A stretch of 64,000 bases of DNA from Leishmania martiniquensis (lineage: Eukaryota; Euglenozoa; Kinetoplastea; Trypanosomatida; Trypanosomatidae): positions 1,336,001 to 1,400,000 of the forward strand of contig NC_090171.1 of NCBI RefSeq assembly GCF_017916325.1, read 5' to 3'. Made by a program: the position numbers and the translations under genes. Each line of letters starts with the position of its first letter. Position 1 is the first letter of the stretch. The notes beneath the pieces are model-generated. The model searched no databases, was not told where the DNA came from, and worked only from the letters and a program-made list of their open reading frames with translations. Below, piece by piece: positions 20,801-29,290 of the stretch.

Positions 20801-22364
20801 GGCTCACTAGCGGTGGCGACGATGAAGCGGGCCTTGCCTCTTCGTCTGCCCGGCTACTGCCGCCGCTGGTGTCCTCCACACCTGCGACACTCACGTATAC
20901 GCCAAGAAGGAGTGTGATGAGGTGCTCTGCGACAACTTGTGCCACAACCGCACGGCTATCGTCTGTGTAGGCAGGCTTTGCAGGCGACCACTGCACCCAC
21001 GCCGCGCTGCTCGTATTACCCGCCATCGTTTGAGAGACATACTGAAGGAGAATCATGCAGCACAGCACGACCAGTACACCAGCGAGGCCGATGCGGAGTG
21101 CCGATGATAGAACCATTGGCCGCTGTACCAGCCCACCAACGCAGCAGCAGAGGTGAACCAACCACACTGCGATCGAGACGAGGCTGGGGTAGTAGACAGC
21201 GTACGCGAGCAGAGCCGTCACACACACAATAGCAACCACTTGTGAGGTCCGTCGGTGATGGGTGTGCGGCCCTCTCTGACGCGCAGACATCGACGGCGGA
21301 GAATTAGGGGAGGCCGGGGGTAGGGGTCCTCGCTGATCGCCTGCGGAGAGCAGGCTATCTACCTCCCCAGCATCTGCCACCGTCGCGCTTGCGCCGCTCT
21401 CGGAAATGGCGCTCGCTGGCGATACCGTGCACCTGTGCATAACTGAGGCGCCAAAGAAGATGACTGCCATACCCACCATCTGCATCGCGCGGCGAAGACC
21501 CGAAACCGTGTCCATGGGGGCAGGGCCAATGCCGAGCAGGCTGCACCAATCGCTGTGCCCGTTTGTAAGGGGAAAAAAGGCGCTGTTCTGAGTTACGCAC
21601 ACGAGCAAAAAAACCACCGCAACGGCGGTGGCGAAGGCGCGGGATGTGCGGCCCTCCGCGCCCTCTCCGCTTGGCGCCGTGCGGCGCACCCGATGCCGTC
21701 GGCAGTGCTCCACGTACAGGAAAGCCATGGTAAACACAAACGCGAGGCTTTCAAGAGAAAGTCCAACCACACTTGGCTTCGCCGTCCAGGCCGTGGCCCA
21801 GCTCAGGGAAGAGAGTAGCGACCCGGCGGCGAGGCGGCAAGTCGTGCTCGTCACCCCCGCCGAGTGAGGGAGGAGGCGCCGGAGAGCCGACGTTCCCTGA
21901 GCCATACGCGTCGCGCCACTTCGAGAGAGAACGCGACCAGCGAGTGTAAGCCTCAGAATTAGCAGATAAGCCCCCAGGACAAGGGTTGTGACTGTCGGGC
22001 ATACGATCGTGTTGACGCGATCCCTCGCGTCCCACTGCTGGACGCCAAGGAGGGCCCACAGAGGATACAAGGTTCTCCATGTCACTTGCTGCGACCAGGT
22101 CTTGTGGTGCAACGATGTCAGCGCGTTTGCAACAACGTTGCAAACTGCTGAAGTCGCCAAGAAGGCGAGCAGCACTTGCCAGAGGCGCAAAGGAAAGAGG
22201 CGCTCGCCGATGAGAGTGCTGCGGTGCGCCATGCAATAGACCATTGCGCCCATCAGCCATACCGGGGCTCGGAGGCTGATGACGCTTATGGTGGATAGCA
22301 CGAAAAAAAAAGTGTGAAGCATCGCCACGCGCCACTGCGAGATCGATGTCGGATTGCCGTCCAT
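14802..22364 (-). CDS. Piezo-type mechanosensitive ion channel homologue
   Basis: The product is 2,520 aa with an ATG at 22362-22364 and no interruption. It carries well over twenty hydrophobic segments along most of its length, as in the Piezo blade. The C-terminal fifth gives the family away. RALPFLWELCTLVDW (near residue 1990) corresponds to the Piezo PFxW anchor region, and TSLSLQEYLTVEDIYVHIY just after it corresponds to the conserved TLSL...VEDIYANI block. A membrane helix and a roughly 270-residue extracellular cap follow. The pore helix is FLKGIGIVALYTTFVLALGR (near 2375). The cytosolic end, with REYGDLRLEHAIYLELVDLLRS, matches the RETxELELEExLYAKLIxLYRS element. Length agrees with animal Piezo (about 2,500). 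Insertions include a glutamine run near residue 1760 and acidic or Pro-rich loops. It would conduct cations on membrane stretch; location in the parasite is unknown. Confidence 0.88.
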   Translation of the reverse strand: MDGNPTSISQWRVAMLHTFFFVLSTISVISLRAPVWLMGAMVYCMAHRSTLIGERLFPLRLWQVLLAFLATSAVCNVVANALTSLHHKTWSQQVTWRTLYPLWALLGVQQWDARDRVNTIVCPTVTTLVLGAYLLILRLTLAGRVLSRSGATRMAQGTSALRRLLPHSAGVTSTTCRLAAGSLLSSLSWATAWTAKPSVVGLSLESLAFVFTMAFLYVEHCRRHRVRRTAPSGEGAEGRTSRAFATAVAVVFLLVCVTQNSAFFPLTNGHSDWCSLLGIGPAPMDTVSGLRRAMQMVGMAVIFFGASVMHRCTVSPASAISESGASATVADAGEVDSLLSAGDQRGPLPPASPNSPPSMSARQRGPHTHHRRTSQVVAIVCVTALLAYAVYYPSLVSIAVWLVHLCCCVGGLVQRPMVLSSALRIGLAGVLVVLCCMILLQYVSQTMAGNTSSAAWVQWSPAKPAYTDDSRAVVAQVVAEHLITLLLGVYVSVAGVEDTSGGSSRADEEARPASSSPPLVSRMIPSADADGHLADCVQVMWLREQLRDAAADRRKLRKLFEVAVGRPPHTLELDALCAAAVLEQGASSSVASRGGLTVEEVAQFLAKGPFYTYTVILCTFVLGTSGATMDPFHAACLVLSLGVSVIGGNALLHRRVRLVPPVWVAIVVGVQLCYSLFAVDPEKGSQQHHRLTPPVMKPSPTKVALRNDIGPTSIGWDGFVPCVYAQLVLMWCSRYTPEWLTDWANVSQCLSFRCRWALFLRTVRQVAGFVALAWIALLLPRSASVTVLVLLLFAAALLQHLRWHRLAYVWRRFLVVGYCGAVLMCMLTAEVALVQPRLWRLLHALGCPPGSEGRCAQDIGLPADSAKWLTPLSIPWWLVIVLAAASASPTLLPSSLLSSLGAAPATIALEAQAARCWRGLVWWPQVLSDGLSVILLASMTYTALQRPSLLVALYLVGPALGVFPCWTYGVAAVHTALQCTYQLWFSPAWLDTETRFGVSLAELIGLWRPSPVMSWSAGLPSMLTVAAAPLLMGAVQSLQLKCALMAEWRVQHMETDVSNPARVWGRLRRTFTTHLYPLLLWVLLSLTQRIALGWGVGVLAVVVWATAEVRSCGVLQRRRWLFRACKTATVSLMALAYVLHWLHTMFPSWSVLARYPWLLGGGASEGKTEVELGRVYCAAAAACAVLRVSSGAPRDGECVHLFQHAHGPNFFDWLKRRTGQPLEIREGLAAPLSQTPPDEAHHFCRHVADTFHCDDPTAGETDALLLAEAPAPPRKGGAFVSVTRLVPLVACGSIGAGAAKRSTPCVLSVALLLAGLSLAVRHARSQWNFWRRWRLTVVLYALLPLTALFAACPHVRDAIPALPHWVGLLIGFSEDASHVDGNALVFSHWHIVLFSLLWLQSCVYNSPEWCATLLCQRDEERRLGEARHAALKRRLLTRVAKATEQSLRIDREIRLYLDTLRTGACAAVASRVVRTRDVEYGEEDGDEGDDADRERVPMPPPPPMASVTETEEAYGALDYAGALPAPPLPLSGANGRGDEATQPPMSFEQPQPSPLLWWRERCVWWLRWTCNKLAAYTYHPSEYRLSVAGPFSAAVESSALTLRLLGQHALRTAVQVVLHHTHLALLGCSLINSLLTGCLWELLGLFYLLQVALAYYPHAPRVVYRAFGAYLVTGVLLKEVVSMWAFFSKTSLSIITALSWTVLPLMRQGRCSSHWSHMRIGQSSSRGALCYNTLWMDVVTMGVLVLHDRMCIIHGVYVEGGQQQQQQSREPDSTGTSVKRESPVPCAGGAPPSASEATATAASPVAASLLLSPLSHASGSSDGTFRAFLVTYYKNLLAVPGVGEDWYISYTTIDFLALLFAAVFYSRMAGNDNTTLQDNVQNNLLPGPMALLLCISVLQLVMDRMLYMQRCMKLKALANCVCSVSYTLLYWWWRNAMKVWARGLGNAYFGLKVLALLFSVKQVSRGFPLHRRRDTFTTHLGSLVSYTSFTAYRALPFLWELCTLVDWTVLRTSLSLQEYLTVEDIYVHIYQCRERYLAKRRNGEKLGDTVALHSKWAFGVSRIALVLLALLGPLLYYSTYNPSTVTNSATQLNFQLSFFGAYDFFASAVHGNVTTPAEWWTWIERTRPTLASYGLMAAGKTVQLMEFTSCSSSLWMASPQALQKVLAGLRAAASNASSAYMLQTLEISRSVSDTASAAEVSLVNRWPIPWHTAQDLVAILEQETRGGSSGESSSSGVVAAASLPFFYSPFVFNRASRLDGLPASLHSPHRNYHNCTLQLIHDRDVALHSLVRYWCLHCAPLFPEGNVPSANVSSAAEWRCLTTGEGCENFNYEDVESVTGNRTLWARPGAYLGARTAGVQVPMHMVIISDTVVMGISFLKGIGIVALYTTFVLALGRLLRSVLANQASTLLYSNMANPAALENMVRCIEMAREYGDLRLEHAIYLELVDLLRSAERLLCVTGSLRCMYADAGHEDLFRLGQVRRRESHRDPLFEAHEGTPGERPTESGVPPAAPITSCSR

Positions 22365-23665
22365 TACGCTACGAAAAAAAATTGAGTGAGGGGAGGGGAG
22401 GGCAAAGGAAAAGTGAAAAGAGAAATTGCGGAGGAAAGTCTATTCTCCCGCCCCTCTGTGCCGCTGATGCCGCCGAGTGCGTTTTTTCTTGTCTGTGGGC
22501 GGGGCGGCGTACGTATCGGCCAAAGAAGACAAATAGAAAGCAACAACAAAAACGCCGGTGCACCTTTTCGTTAGGAAACTGATGGTGTTCCCATGCATAC
22601 CTCTCTCTCTCTCGATGACGTCGCTCAGCCTGTCTATCGCACAATCTCACCCCCCCTCCTCCCACACGCACTCGCACACACGGCACAAGCGATGTGGCAG
22701 TTGCACCCGCGGCTACCGGACAAAGAGGGCGTAAAAGTCAGATGTGTCCTGCACGTCACGTCGAATCGTACGGCCGCACAGAGCAGTCATACGATCACAT
22801 CCGCAAAAGGAACGCATAGCGAAAAAAGAAGAGAGAGGGATGAGAGGATGAGAGAGTGAAAGGGATGCCCGAGAGCTGAATCGTGTGCGTGCGCGCGGGC
22901 GACGGCCGAGTCCACGCACGCGCGATCGTGCTGGCGCTGCTGTGCACTTTCTTCTCCATTTTCTCCTCACCACTTTCTCAGTCGATACCTACACGCACAA
23001 ACACAGCATGTTCGACCGCCAACCGAGAGCACAAGGCGCTCACATCGAGACCGCACGACTGTGATTGGAAAAGATAGCGGGTGCGCCAAATAGGGGCAGA
23101 AAGCCGGTGCCTTGAGCTTTTTTCTCTTCGTCGCACAGGGCGCGTCGGGCGACTGCCAGCGTATTGCGCCACTCGATGAGCCACAAGAGGAAGAGGAGAG
23201 GGGAAGAAGCGCCATGGACGATGTTGAATGGGCAGCCTTGCGCATGCGCCTCAGCGATAGCGTTGTGGACGAGAAGCAGATGGCGAGCACAGCTGTTTCC
23301 AAGTCTCTCCGCCCCTAAGCGCGAAACAAACAGGGGCGACGGCTCGCTTCGTTTCTTCAGGCTTGCAAGGCGTGCGAGCGTCCAATGCTTCTCGAATTAC
23401 AGCGCACCCCCTTTGGGGCTCCGCATCGGCGGCCCCATTGCGAGCTTGTAAGGACCAGTCGCTTTCCGCAGGCCACTAACCCCTCCCACGAAATCCAACC
23501 TTAGCTACTTCTTCCTGCCACTCGCGTAACCACACCTGCCCTCCCCCCAAACAAAAAACACCCGTACCGCAGAGCACGTGCCGGCTCATGAGCCCGTCAC
23601 TCGGAGGCGGCGGAAGGCGGGGCGTCGGGGAAGCTGAGATTACCGGCGTCAGTTCAAAGAGTCCC
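22365..23665. other. Intergenic region, no gene seen
   Basis: This 1.3-kb spacer upstream of the channel gene contains A8 immediately before its ATG (22373-22381), GA-rich blocks at 22383-22435 and 22826-22860 and CT-rich patches. These are candidate trans-splice signals for the channel mRNA. Short frames here are not protein-like. Confidence 0.6.
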
Positions 23666-24253
23666 TCAGTTATTGTAAAGGGTCGATCGGGCGCCTGTGA
23701 TGAAGTCCGGCGTGCCCCAGCGGCGCTGCAGTTTGCCGTGGGACTTGATAACGTTCCACATATGTGCCTTGCGCCACTGGCTGAGGGACGTATTTTCGAT
23801 GGTGTTGTCGGCGATGATGGCCTGAATACGCGAGTTCACATACTCATCCATGACAGTGTTGCTTGCTGCCTTTCCCTCTTCGGTGTGCACCCGCTGATTC
23901 CACCGCATAATCTGCGCGTGCGACGGGTGCGAAACAAAGACGCCACCGTCCTCGAGGGCAAACATGCGAAATGTTGGCGACAGCGTGCGTGTCGTTGCGG
24001 CAAGGCCCCGGTTGTCAGCGAACTCGTCCCGCCGCTCTGCGGCCGTGGTAGCTGGTGGGGGAGGGGGCACCGGCACCACCTTAAAAGTGCGATCCTTCTT
24101 GGGGGTGTAGACTGACATGCCAAAGCCACCGAAGCCGTAACGAACGAAGCCGCGATTGTACACGCGGCCGTAGCGCGTACCCGCGTTGGGGTGCTGGGCT
24201 CTCTTTTTCTGATGCGATTGCACACGCAATCGCGCCCGGGTAAAGCGCAGCAT
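23666..24253 (-). CDS. Conserved-looking basic protein, probably mitochondrial
   Basis: The product is 195 aa with an ATG at 24251-24253. The first 30 residues (MLRFTRARLRVQSHQKKRAQ...) are strongly basic with no acidic residue, typical of a mitochondrial presequence. This is followed by a GRVYNRGFVRYGFGGFGMSVYTPKK segment containing repeated aromatic-Gly pairs, a Pro run near 60, and a helical, Trp-containing C-terminal half (QIMRWNQRV, LSQWRKAHMWNVIKSHGKLQ). I cannot place it in a family. A mitoribosomal protein or mitochondrial RNA-processing accessory is plausible by look only. Confidence 0.7.
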   Translation of the reverse strand: MLRFTRARLRVQSHQKKRAQHPNAGTRYGRVYNRGFVRYGFGGFGMSVYTPKKDRTFKVVPVPPPPPATTAAERRDEFADNRGLAATTRTLSPTFRMFALEDGGVFVSHPSHAQIMRWNQRVHTEEGKAASNTVMDEYVNSRIQAIIADNTIENTSLSQWRKAHMWNVIKSHGKLQRRWGTPDFITGARSTLYNN

Positions 24254-24784
24254 GATGACTGTGAAGCCCCGCTATCCCTGTCGAGGCGAGCCAAGGCCGG
24301 TGGATTTGCAGATGACTACGCGGTATAAGCGTATGGAAGAGCGAGGGGCGACAACCGCAGCAGTCTCGATGACGCAAGTCGCCTTGCTCCTACTGCTTTA
24401 TTTTTCGTGCGTGCGTGCGTATGTGGGTTCAAGTGAAGTAATCGGTGTGGTAAAGGCAACACAGAAATTTCGTCATGAGGTCGTGGGCGTGAGAAAGAGA
24501 GAAAGGGGATGCGAGCGTGCATGTGGGCGCTTCGAGCGTCGTTGTAGGGGTGCGCCGGCATTTTACCGCCCGCACTCTCACACCTCCTCACAACCGCACA
24601 CATACAGGCGATCGATAGGGGAAAAAGTGCAGGTGCGCGCGCGCACATGCGTGTGTAAATGTCTGTTGGGAAGGGAGTGTAGAGATTTCGTATCTCCAGT
24701 GTACTCTAGATGTGCCGTTCATGCTCTCCTCTTGCCGCCTCTACACTCCTCTTGCAGCGGCGAGTGCGGGTGCAGCAAAGTGGG
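24254..24784. other. Intergenic region, no gene seen
   Basis: This 531-nt spacer between two small genes has GT-rich and GA-rich patches (24490-24510) and short T runs. No supported frame or structure was found. Confidence 0.55.
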
Positions 24785-25117
24785 TTAGTCGCCACGGGCT
24801 TGTCGGATCGCCTTCACTTTCGCTAACACAGCGTCTCGGTCATCTTGCGTGCCTGCGGTTGCGGTGTCGCACGCGTTGGCAACTCTCGTCAGGAGCGAAT
24901 TCACCTCATCCTGGAGTATGGCTGCCCGAGCCTGCGCGGCACGCACATCACGCGCCACGTCTTCGTCGAGCTGCTGAAGACGCAAAGAAGCGTCCGTCGG
25001 CGCTGGCCCGTGTGTGGAGTGGGAGCGCTGCGGCGCCGGCTGCAGCAAAGACATCTCCGCTGCACCCAATTCCCCAGAAGCGGGGGTCTTCCCTGCGGCG
25101 ACTGCTGTCACGTTCAT
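24785..25117 (-). CDS. Small helical (coiled-coil) protein of unknown function
   Basis: The product is 110 aa from the ATG at 25115-25117 (MNVTAVAAGKTPASG). The frame runs about 200 codons further upstream but that part crosses Ser/Pro/Leu-rich spacer and contains the likely splice tract, so it was trimmed. Residues 1-45 are Ala/Ser/Pro-rich. Residues about 47-110 form an amphipathic helix with heptads (LRLQQLDEDVARDVRAAQAR, ILQDEVNSLLTRV). Small single-helix proteins of this kind often belong to BLOC, tubulin-binding or kinetoplastid-specific complexes, but nothing here decides among them. Confidence 0.55.
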   Translation of the reverse strand: MNVTAVAAGKTPASGELGAAEMSLLQPAPQRSHSTHGPAPTDASLRLQQLDEDVARDVRAAQARAAILQDEVNSLLTRVANACDTATAGTQDDRDAVLAKVKAIRQARGD

Positions 25118-25658
25118 TTTTTTATATTTCACTGCACTGCAGGCGATCGTACAATGCGGGGGTGAAGAAGATGGGGCCGCCATGGGGCGACGGGGGGAGG
25201 TGGGAAAGGGAAAGGGGGAAAGAGGGCGTAGAGAAAGAAGGTGAGGGAGGGAGGGAGGCAGGGGTGATGGTGGCGACTTCAATGTGTGCACACGCGCAAC
25301 CGCCACGCAGGCCGCAAGCAGGTGTTCCGCTCTCAGCTTGTGAGACGCACACCGGCAGAAGCAGCTGACACGTTCTTTTCTGTGCGCGCCACGTGCACCG
25401 TCTCCTTTTTTCCCCCTTTCTGTGGCTGGAAGCTGCCATGACTCTGCAGGGGTTCTGTCGCCGCACCGGAAGGGGATGGGACGGAGACAGGGCCGCTGAC
25501 GACAAGAAAGGCGAACAGAGCCCGCGACTGGGTCAGAACCAAATCTCACTACCGAAGAGAGGAGCAGAGAAGTTCGTTTCGTCCTCTGACACCGATGCCC
25601 CCCCATTCTCTCGCTTACGCGCGCATAGCGATTGTGCTCCATGCTGGGTAAAGGCACG
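25118..25658. other. Intergenic region, splice tract for the 110-aa gene
   Basis: This 541-nt spacer has a dense GA block at 25188-25265 on the + strand, a long pyrimidine tract in the transcript, about 70-150 nt upstream of the ATG of the small coiled-coil gene. The rest is probably the 3' UTR of the bromodomain gene. Confidence 0.6.
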
Positions 25659-26330
25659 CTAGCTCCGCGTTCGAGACTTGGAGTAGTTATCGACGATGCG
25701 CTCCAGGTTTCGGAAGTGCTTCCGCTTGAGCATATCAAAGTTCACTGCGCCCGTCTCGTCGATCGACGTTGGGTCGTCGCGACGGAGGTACTCGGCGATG
25801 TTGTCGATGAGCTGCTGCTCCTGCATCGACGAAATGACCCGGAAGAGCCGCTCCGCCTCCTCGACGGTGATGCGTTGATTGTCCTGGTAGGCGCGACGGA
25901 TTCGTTCTAGGGCAGATCGGCACTTGCTCGCCTCGGTGGCCAAGAGCGAGTTGGCACCGTTGAAGGCAATACAATTCTTCCAGATGAGCTCTACGTCCTC
26001 CATCACCTGCAGGGCAGTGGAGTAGGTATCGCCCTTTATAATGTTATCAAGAATGTGTCGCAGGCTCATGGGCGACTTTACCACATCGTAGTAGGTGAAA
26101 ATTTCTTGCGCCAGCGCGTTGACGGGCTCGCGAAACCACACAGAGCACTCCTCCTCATTGTACAGCTTGAAGATGCAATGGTACAGTTCCACCACCTCAG
26201 GAATGGTCTCCAGGGCCACGCGATGAGCGTGCTTGCCGCTCGGCAGCGGCCGGGGATGCTTCAAGGCGCAGTCGATGTACTGCACCCAGTAGTCGATCTT
26301 ACCCAGCGCATCACCGGGCTGAGAGGTCAT
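25659..26330 (-). CDS. Bromodomain protein (BDF-type)
   Basis: The product is 223 aa from the ATG at 26328-26330 (MTSQPGDALGK); the longer frame begins at GTG and is not used. A single bromodomain spans about residues 45-145. WFREPVNALAQEIFTYYDVV (65-84) carries the ZA-loop area, with KSPMSLRHI matching the usual KxPMDLxxI. NCIAFNGANS (119-128) carries the acetyl-lysine-binding asparagine at 124. The pocket therefore looks intact. The C-terminal 75 residues are helical and charged (VEEAERLFRVISSMQEQQL) with no second domain seen. Trypanosomatids have several short bromodomain factors of this architecture that bind acetylated histones or tubulin. Which one this is cannot be settled from the sequence alone. 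Confidence 0.9.
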   Translation of the reverse strand: MTSQPGDALGKIDYWVQYIDCALKHPRPLPSGKHAHRVALETIPEVVELYHCIFKLYNEEECSVWFREPVNALAQEIFTYYDVVKSPMSLRHILDNIIKGDTYSTALQVMEDVELIWKNCIAFNGANSLLATEASKCRSALERIRRAYQDNQRITVEEAERLFRVISSMQEQQLIDNIAEYLRRDDPTSIDETGAVNFDMLKRKHFRNLERIVDNYSKSRTRS

Positions 26331-27334
26331 CGCCGGTGTGGCGTGGAAAACGGACGGAGACGAGAGGAGTAAATGAATAGCAGCAGCCACGCGGACGTTC
26401 TCGTGCTTCTCGTCTGAGTGTGCGCGTGCCTGAGCTTTTTTTTGCGTGGAGCTGCAAGGACACTGCAGAACGAGACGAGGAGGGATGCGACGGCTTCTTT
26501 CTATTCCACTCTATGGCTAGGAAAGGTGATCGCAGAAACGGCGCCGCTCACAGAGCAGCAGCGGAGTGAGTGGCACGAGCAACGCAGTTCCGAAAGGGGT
26601 GATGACAGAGGCCTGTGGTGGCGTTGCTTGTAGGAGAATCACGGGAAGGGAAGGGAAGGGCGCGGGCGGCACAGACAACGCTGACACTGCCAGTAGTGCT
26701 GGTGTATGCGTTCCTCTTCTCTTGCGTCGACAAAGCACAGAGAAGAGAGGGGAATAAGCGGCGGGCGAGTCCCCTCAAGACGGAGACGGATTCCTCGATA
26801 ATAAAAAAAGGTCACCAAAGAAAAAGAGGAGCATAACGAAAGCAGCGAGAGACAGGGTACAGGCAAGGAGGCAACGATGAGGAGAAATGGGCAAAGGGTC
26901 TGTGGCAGAGTGAGATGCATCCTGTGCTACACCATTTTTTTACTGCGTGTGCACGTGTGTGTGCGCGCCAGCTGGACAACTGAGCTGACCACCCACGACC
27001 GCCACCCCCGGCCCCTCTGCGCGTTCAAGAGAGCAGCGGGCATAAGTCACGCTCTGCCGCCTCTTTTTGTCCGCTCCTCTGGTTGCTTTCTCTGCGTTCG
27101 CCATCGTAATCAAGCACGACTCAATGACGCCGGCGCCAGAAAAGCTCATTCGTGGCGCTCTTTCGCAGCGCTCAGCGCAGCCAGCGCCGGCAAGAGGGCA
27201 GGAGGGAAAATGGCTGCAACTTTAGAAGGTCGTTTGCAGCCATCGTGTCGACGGCACCTCGTGGACTCTCAGCGCCGTGGTGTTGGCCATTTCCCCGCTG
27301 CTTTCCCTTTCCCACCGATGAAACACATTCGAAG
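26331..27334. other. Intergenic region, no gene seen
   Basis: This 1.0-kb spacer has purine-rich + strand stretches at 26640-26660, 26740-26760 and 26800-26850, and a T run near 26433-26441. A plus-strand frame across 26877-27569 overlaps the gene at 27335-27643 in antisense and looks random. Confidence 0.6.
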
Positions 27335-27643
27335 TCACCGGAAGTGTGTGGGGAATCCAGGCTCATCTTGCTTGTCCGCCACGCGCACTCGGAAACCGCG
27401 AAAGTTCATCTGCGTGGCATGCTGCTTGAGGTTGGTGGCGATGGACTTCTGCCACGGAGGGAGCGCCGTGTCCGGCACAAAGACGACCCCCTCAGCGTTC
27501 TTGGCGTCGAAGGCGTCGAGACGGCGGCGGTTTTCAATGGCGACGCGGTCTCGGGTGACCGGCTTGTAGGGCTCCCGGCGGTGGAGGAAGAGCATGTGCT
27601 TGCTGGTGATCTTCGCCGCCTTGGCAAGGCGCTTGAAGCCCAT
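27335..27643 (-). CDS. Small basic conserved-looking protein
   Basis: The product is 102 aa from the ATG at 27641-27643 (MGFKRLAKAAKITSKHM), the only usable ATG. The frame upstream opens only from GTG and crosses TA-rich spacer. The protein is basic, with a Lys/Arg-rich first third, HRREPYKPVTRDRVAIENRR in the middle, a PPWQKSIATNLKQHATQMNF segment and no membrane helix. The ordered mix of charged and aromatic residues and the lack of low complexity support a real gene. The size and charge recall small ribosomal or mitoribosomal proteins, which is inference only. Confidence 0.6.
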   Translation of the reverse strand: MGFKRLAKAAKITSKHMLFLHRREPYKPVTRDRVAIENRRRLDAFDAKNAEGVVFVPDTALPPWQKSIATNLKQHATQMNFRGFRVRVADKQDEPGFPTHFR

Positions 27644-27897
27644 CGTCTTGGCAGGCACCGGCGCTGTGGCTGCTGATGGCCTGCCGAATACGGTTGCGCT
27701 TCTTTTTCTTCTCAGCGAGGACGCAGTGGAAGGCGTCTCGCAACGAAGAAGCTGCGCGTTCTTGTCGTGGCGTGGAGAGAGACAGAAAGGGCCCCACTCA
27801 CACCCCGATGGACGCTGTGAGGGTGCTATTTTATGGATGAGCCGATCCCACGGCCGGGCGGTTTGACGAGTAAACGATTCGTACCTCGGGAAACGGA

Positions 27898-27911
27898 ATA
27901 TATATATATAT
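27898..27911. repeat. (TA)n dinucleotide repeat
   Basis: A run of seven AT/TA units lies in an otherwise GC-rich region, about 255 nt upstream of the ATG at 27643. Confidence 0.85.
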
Positions 27912-28178
27912 GAAGAGTGGGGCCCAACCCAGAATATGAGGGGTAAGGCAAGAGTAGGGTGAGACTTAGCTAGCGATAGAGTGAGAGCAAGACATTCTAC
28001 ATCGCCTCGAGCATGTGCCGTATCGCTCGCTCTCCCCTCCCTCTCTTCAGCAGAAGCCACCTACCTCCACACGTGCAGCGGCGGCAACGTCCATTACGCC
28101 CCTTCCCCCTCTCCCCGACCCTGCCTCCTCCCATTCCCCTAGCATCATCTACCTGCTTGTGTGTGAGTGTGTGTGTGC

Positions 28179-28210
28179 GCGGGGGGTGGGGTGGGGTGGG
28201 GTGAGGGGAG
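28179..28210 (+). repeat. G-quadruplex-prone block
   Basis: Four or more G4-6 runs are separated by single T or short spacers (ggggggtggggtggggtg then aggggaggg). This satisfies the usual quadruplex pattern on the + strand, which is the template strand for the leftward transcription unit. Confidence 0.75.
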
Positions 28211-29290
28211 GGCAGGCACGCACGGCAAGGGCAAGTACTATGAGTTCCGCTGCAAATAAAAGGGAGGGGAGAGACCTCTCCCGCTCAACTTTCCGCACGA
28301 GGGAAAAAATGACGGCGCGACTACTGCATCACCTAACCGCATCGTCATCTCTTCGCGCATCACAAAGCCCGCATGGCGCGATAGAGGGAAGGGGTGCCTC
28401 TTCGTTTCCACTGCTCCAACCCCTCACATACTTGCCACTGTTTAGGTTTTGCTCCCTTTTCGCCCTTTCACGCTCAGTCGTGCGGGCAATTTTGGCAGCG
28501 CTGTGTTCGTGTCCTTCTCGCATGCGCAGATCTGTCGTCATTTCTCTAACAAATATATTGTATGCGCGTGCACCCAACTTCTCCCGTTTTTTTGTGCTTC
28601 GGCAACGAACATTCACCACATTCGACGCAGCACCCGTTCTGCACACACGCGCACACTAACTCGCACGAACACACTAGCCGCCTGCCTTGCAGGAGGGACA
28701 AGAGGCAGCGAAGATCGATGGGAGAGGAGAGGAGGGGTTGCAGGGCCTAGCACAGGCGAGGTGTGCCAGCACGGGTGCCCCTTGCCCCTCTGCGTAAACG
28801 TCTAGCGCTCCGAGCAGAGGGCACGCGGCCGATCTCGTCTCGCTCTGCCCCTGCAGTTGCTATGGAGTCGAGGAGGAAAGGAGGGCGCTACGCGAACGTA
28901 CCGTTTCCTTCCAGCAGCCAAGAGTGGGCGCACAGACACGCCCGAGGGCATGCCAGCTAGCGAGCCTTCCGTTTCCCCGCCCTGATGCAGTACGACGGGC
29001 CTAGGCTCTCTTTCCTCGTTCCTTTGCCGTATCCTCTTCAGCCACCGCCGTCACAGTTGACGGCGTTCGTGGGCGCATGTGAGCGCACAGATCAAGAGAA
29101 GCGAGGAGGGGTGATCACGTGCAGAAACAGGGATGCAACATGGGAAAGGGGGAGAGAGAGGAGAGAGGAGCGGGCGCCCCTCCCCTCACCCTTCTCTACA
29201 CACCTATACAATTCCATTCACTCATGGGCAGCCCACCAAGGAAGCGGTCTCCGCAGTATCGTTGCGTACACCGCTGCTGACATGCAGAGA

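Larger units (their letters stand above)
27644..29290. other. Long intergenic region with TA repeat and G-rich block
   Basis: This 1.65-kb spacer has a TA repeat at 27898-27911 and a quadruplex-prone G block at 28179-28210 on the + strand. A GA-rich patch at 28260-28275 and several CT-rich tracts follow. It likely contains the splice region of the 102-aa gene and a long 3' UTR for the gene at 29291-29683. No protein-like frame is seen on either strand. Confidence 0.6.

Noticed and set aside
27644..28060. N-terminal extension of the 102-aa gene
   Set aside because: It has no ATG, crosses the TA repeat and lacks protein-like character.
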